Shown: piece by piece, positions 8,701 through 9,108 of the stretch
How positions within the stretch are numbered: position 1 is the first letter of the stretch
Layout: the number at the start of each line of letters is the position of its first letter
Assembly: GCA_031265025.1 (NCBI GenBank)
Contig: JAISDF010000073.1
Coordinates: 1 to 9,108, forward strand
DNA: 9,108 nt
Source: Spirochaetaceae bacterium
GTDB lineage: Bacteria; Spirochaetota; Spirochaetia; Treponematales; Breznakiellaceae
Direction: 5' to 3'
Translations under genes and position numbers: made by a program
The notes under the pieces: model-generated
What the model saw: only the letters and a program-made list of their open reading frames with translations
What the model was told of the DNA's origin: nothing
Database searches by the model: none

Positions 8701-8738
8701 CAAAACTCGGCGTCAGGGCAGAGGAACTGCCCGTGTAG
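5715..8738 (+). CDS. M16C-family zinc metallopeptidase (PreP/Cym1/falcilysin-like, insulinase superfamily)
   Basis: A large clamshell Zn peptidase that degrades peptides, about 1007 aa from ATG 5715 (1011 from ATG 5703), the normal length for single-chain M16C enzymes. Numbered from 5703: the inverted zinc motif HILEH at 74-78 (zinc ligands H74 and H78, catalytic base E77), third ligand E181 in VVYNEMKGAY about 100 residues later, then the inactive-like second domain. A charged helical linker at about 494-545 is typical of the M16C-associated domain. The C-terminal half carries the conserved R867 and Y871 in RMRGGAYGAF, which complete the active site across the chamber. All catalytic residues are present. 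There is no signal peptide, so it should be cytoplasmic and serve in peptide turnover; the substrate is not evident. It follows the FliG-like gene by 21 bp and is probably co-transcribed with it. An A8 run at 8417-8424 lies in the last quarter. Confidence 0.92.
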   Translation: MTTTLCPGDTLESGFEIIEVKELEELRARGIWARHKASGAEVFHILNDDSENLFAFAFKTPPADSTGAAHILEHSVLCGSERYPLKDAFIVLAQGSLQTFLNAMTYPDKTVYPASSTDERDYFNLMAVYGDAVFRPLLAEWTFQQEGHRLFFAPAPAGPGGNSGGERLEISGVVYNEMKGAYSSLENTAGHWSVASVLPDTVYAHDSGGNPKNIGELSWEGLKSFHRAYYAPANCRIFLAGNIPTEKQLAFLNDKFLSALETGKTAPTIARAKPWDSPRSLVIPCPAGGDEKKATVFLSWLCSDYSDTGETLALAALAETLMGHDGSPLTMALIESRLGEDLAPASGLEGELRETVFTVGLRGVDRENKEKVGPFILNELERLRKEGIPGEEIEAALLAMEFSHREIRRSGGPYSLVWLRRSLRSWLHGGKPWDSLLFEPGFSLLKEKLGITGASGKNRYFEDLIGKYLIDNPHRALVFVEPDETLLPREEAELSSRLEEKARSMSSAEREAIAEQSRKLEAIQGEKDKKEDLAAIPHLSRKELDTTVEEVPRKLYDVSGLPVMTHPLFTNGITYMDFAFPLDIFAPGFYPWFPLYARSAGAMGLPGMDYGKVSSLLARTTGDFHAILETGSLAPGMARTLATPSGVFDLGGRDWLIYRLKVLDEKIEEALDLVWAVITEADFANVRRFEDLIPEMKNDIDSGLAPRGHFYAAGIAARLFSRSLAVDEVWNGLDQLAFVHGLAETGPAKAAQKCLAIQDALRKNGGLLVNITASENAVEKAMKALEKRFPPLGPPRPRCAESVPAENFYPGSTASVFGSPSLQVGFAALALDGTAYASREQSAELILSHLLSTGALWEDIRMRGGAYGAFASPDRMEHVFVMASYRDPDPPRSLAAFGSILKKTAAAPIDPDELEKIVIGAYSKETKPRTSAEKGCSDFLRWLYGIENRFLISKLRDFTGISGKEIQEAAGRLASVMDRGKTAILSGKDSAEKAAAKLGVRAEELPV

Positions 8739-8740
8739 AA

Positions 8741-8760
8741 CCGCGCCCCTTACGGCGCGG
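8741..8760. terminator. GC hairpin between convergent genes, without T tract
   Basis: CCGCGCC at 8741-8747 pairs perfectly with GGCGCGG at 8754-8760 around a 6-nt loop (CCTTAC). The stem begins 2 nt after the peptidase stop. The stop codon of the opposite gene (8750-8752, minus strand) lies in the loop. No run of T follows on the plus strand and only TTCT follows on the minus strand, so it may be a weak bidirectional terminator or an mRNA 3'-end stabiliser. Confidence 0.45.
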
Positions 8761-9108
8761 GCACCGCAATCAGCATGTCGTCCGTACTGCCGATGTCCGA
8801 TCCGCCTGTCTTGTCCACACCGCCTTGGGTGTACGTGCCGCCCGTTCCCCACACCGCCTGGCCCTGGTTCACGAACAGCGCCGCGCCGCCGTCGTCGCGT
8901 GTGGCGGTGTTTTTGGTGACGCCGTCGCTGTCCTCGCTGCCCTGTATCCTGCCACCTTCCATGGTGAATGTTCCCTTATACACCATAACACCGCCACCCA
9001 CGGCATAGTTGTCACTGATGACGATGTTCCCGGAAATCGTTCCGCCTTTCAGGGTGAATTCGGACTCGTCATTACTAACTCGTACACCGCCACCCTCGCT
9101 TTTGTAGC
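8750..9108 (-). CDS. C-terminal end of a Gly-rich beta-helix repeat protein, probably surface or exported (partial)
   Basis: The minus-strand frame is open from the window edge to TAA at 8750-8752, giving about 119 codons; the true start lies beyond 9108. A GTG at 9001 is internal and should not be taken as the start, because the same repeat pattern continues upstream of it. The protein reads GGGVRVSNDESEFTLKGGTI, then SGN, then a second copy GGGVMVYKGTFTMEGGRI, and a looser third beginning GGAALFVNQG. This G-G-G-V ... F-T-M-x-G-G-x-I pattern at about 32 residues per turn is what I associate with right-handed beta-helix repeat proteins that are abundant in termite-gut treponemes and other gut bacteria, usually exported. 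The chain ends with a non-repeat tail, DMLIAVPAP. It converges on the peptidase gene with an 11-bp gap. No signal peptide can be checked here. The repeat class is well supported; its function is unknown. Confidence 0.75.
   Translation of the reverse strand, partial: YKSEGGGVRVSNDESEFTLKGGTISGNIVISDNYAVGGGVMVYKGTFTMEGGRIQGSEDSDGVTKNTATRDDGGAALFVNQGQAVWGTGGTYTQGGVDKTGGSDIGSTDDMLIAVPAP
8895..9094 (-). repeat. Tandem protein-level repeats of the beta-helix gene
   Basis: Two clear copies begin with GGT GGC GGT codons at 9094 and 8998 on the minus strand, 96 bp (32 codons) apart. They share the plus-strand blocks ACACCGCCACCC (8988-8999 and 9084-9095) and GGTGAAT (8963-8969 and 9053-9059). A third, degenerate copy starts near 8893. 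The copies are similar but not identical at DNA level, so the repeat is old. Confidence 0.7.

Noticed and set aside
8999..9001. GTG as the start of a small complete protein ending at 8750
   Set aside because: The same repeat pattern continues in frame upstream to the window edge, so this GTG is an internal Val codon of a longer gene.

Overview
The window looks like a piece of a GC-rich spirochaete chromosome, most like a treponeme of the termite-gut or environmental type. This rests on a second, diverged FliG-type motor protein, a PocR-domain AraC regulator, a cytosolic M16C peptidase and, at the right edge, a Gly-rich beta-helix repeat protein of a kind these genomes carry in numbers. The assignment is inference; there is no rRNA or other decisive marker here.

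Layout from left to right. (1) A plus-strand pair: a MalK/UgpC/MsmK-type ABC transporter ATPase (72-1190) and a DEAD-box RNA helicase with a C-terminal DbpA-type RNA-binding domain (about 1187-2860). The two abut so closely that the helicase probably begins at a non-standard ATA codon inside the stop codon of the ATPase. (2) A convergent minus-strand AraC-family regulator with an N-terminal PocR sensor domain (2876-4252). (3) An AT-rich divergent intergenic region (4253-4418) with a -10 box next to each flanking start codon, so both transcripts look leaderless or nearly so. (4) A plus-strand pair: a FliG-like protein with a charged N-terminal extension (4419-5693) and a large M16C zinc metallopeptidase (5715-8738). 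(5) A convergent, 5'-truncated minus-strand gene for a beta-helix-type repeat protein (8750-9108, running off the edge), separated from the peptidase by 11 bp that overlap a perfect GC hairpin.

No complete metabolic pathway or defence system is visible. The ATPase has no permease or binding protein in the window, so it either belongs to an operon further upstream or serves several transporters. The regulator has no obvious target beside it except the divergently transcribed FliG-like/peptidase pair. No CRISPR array, tRNA, rRNA, insertion sequence or integrase was seen. The most notable points are the apparent AUA start of the helicase, the divergent leaderless promoters, and a FliG paralogue that has lost both hallmark motifs (EHPQ and MFXF).
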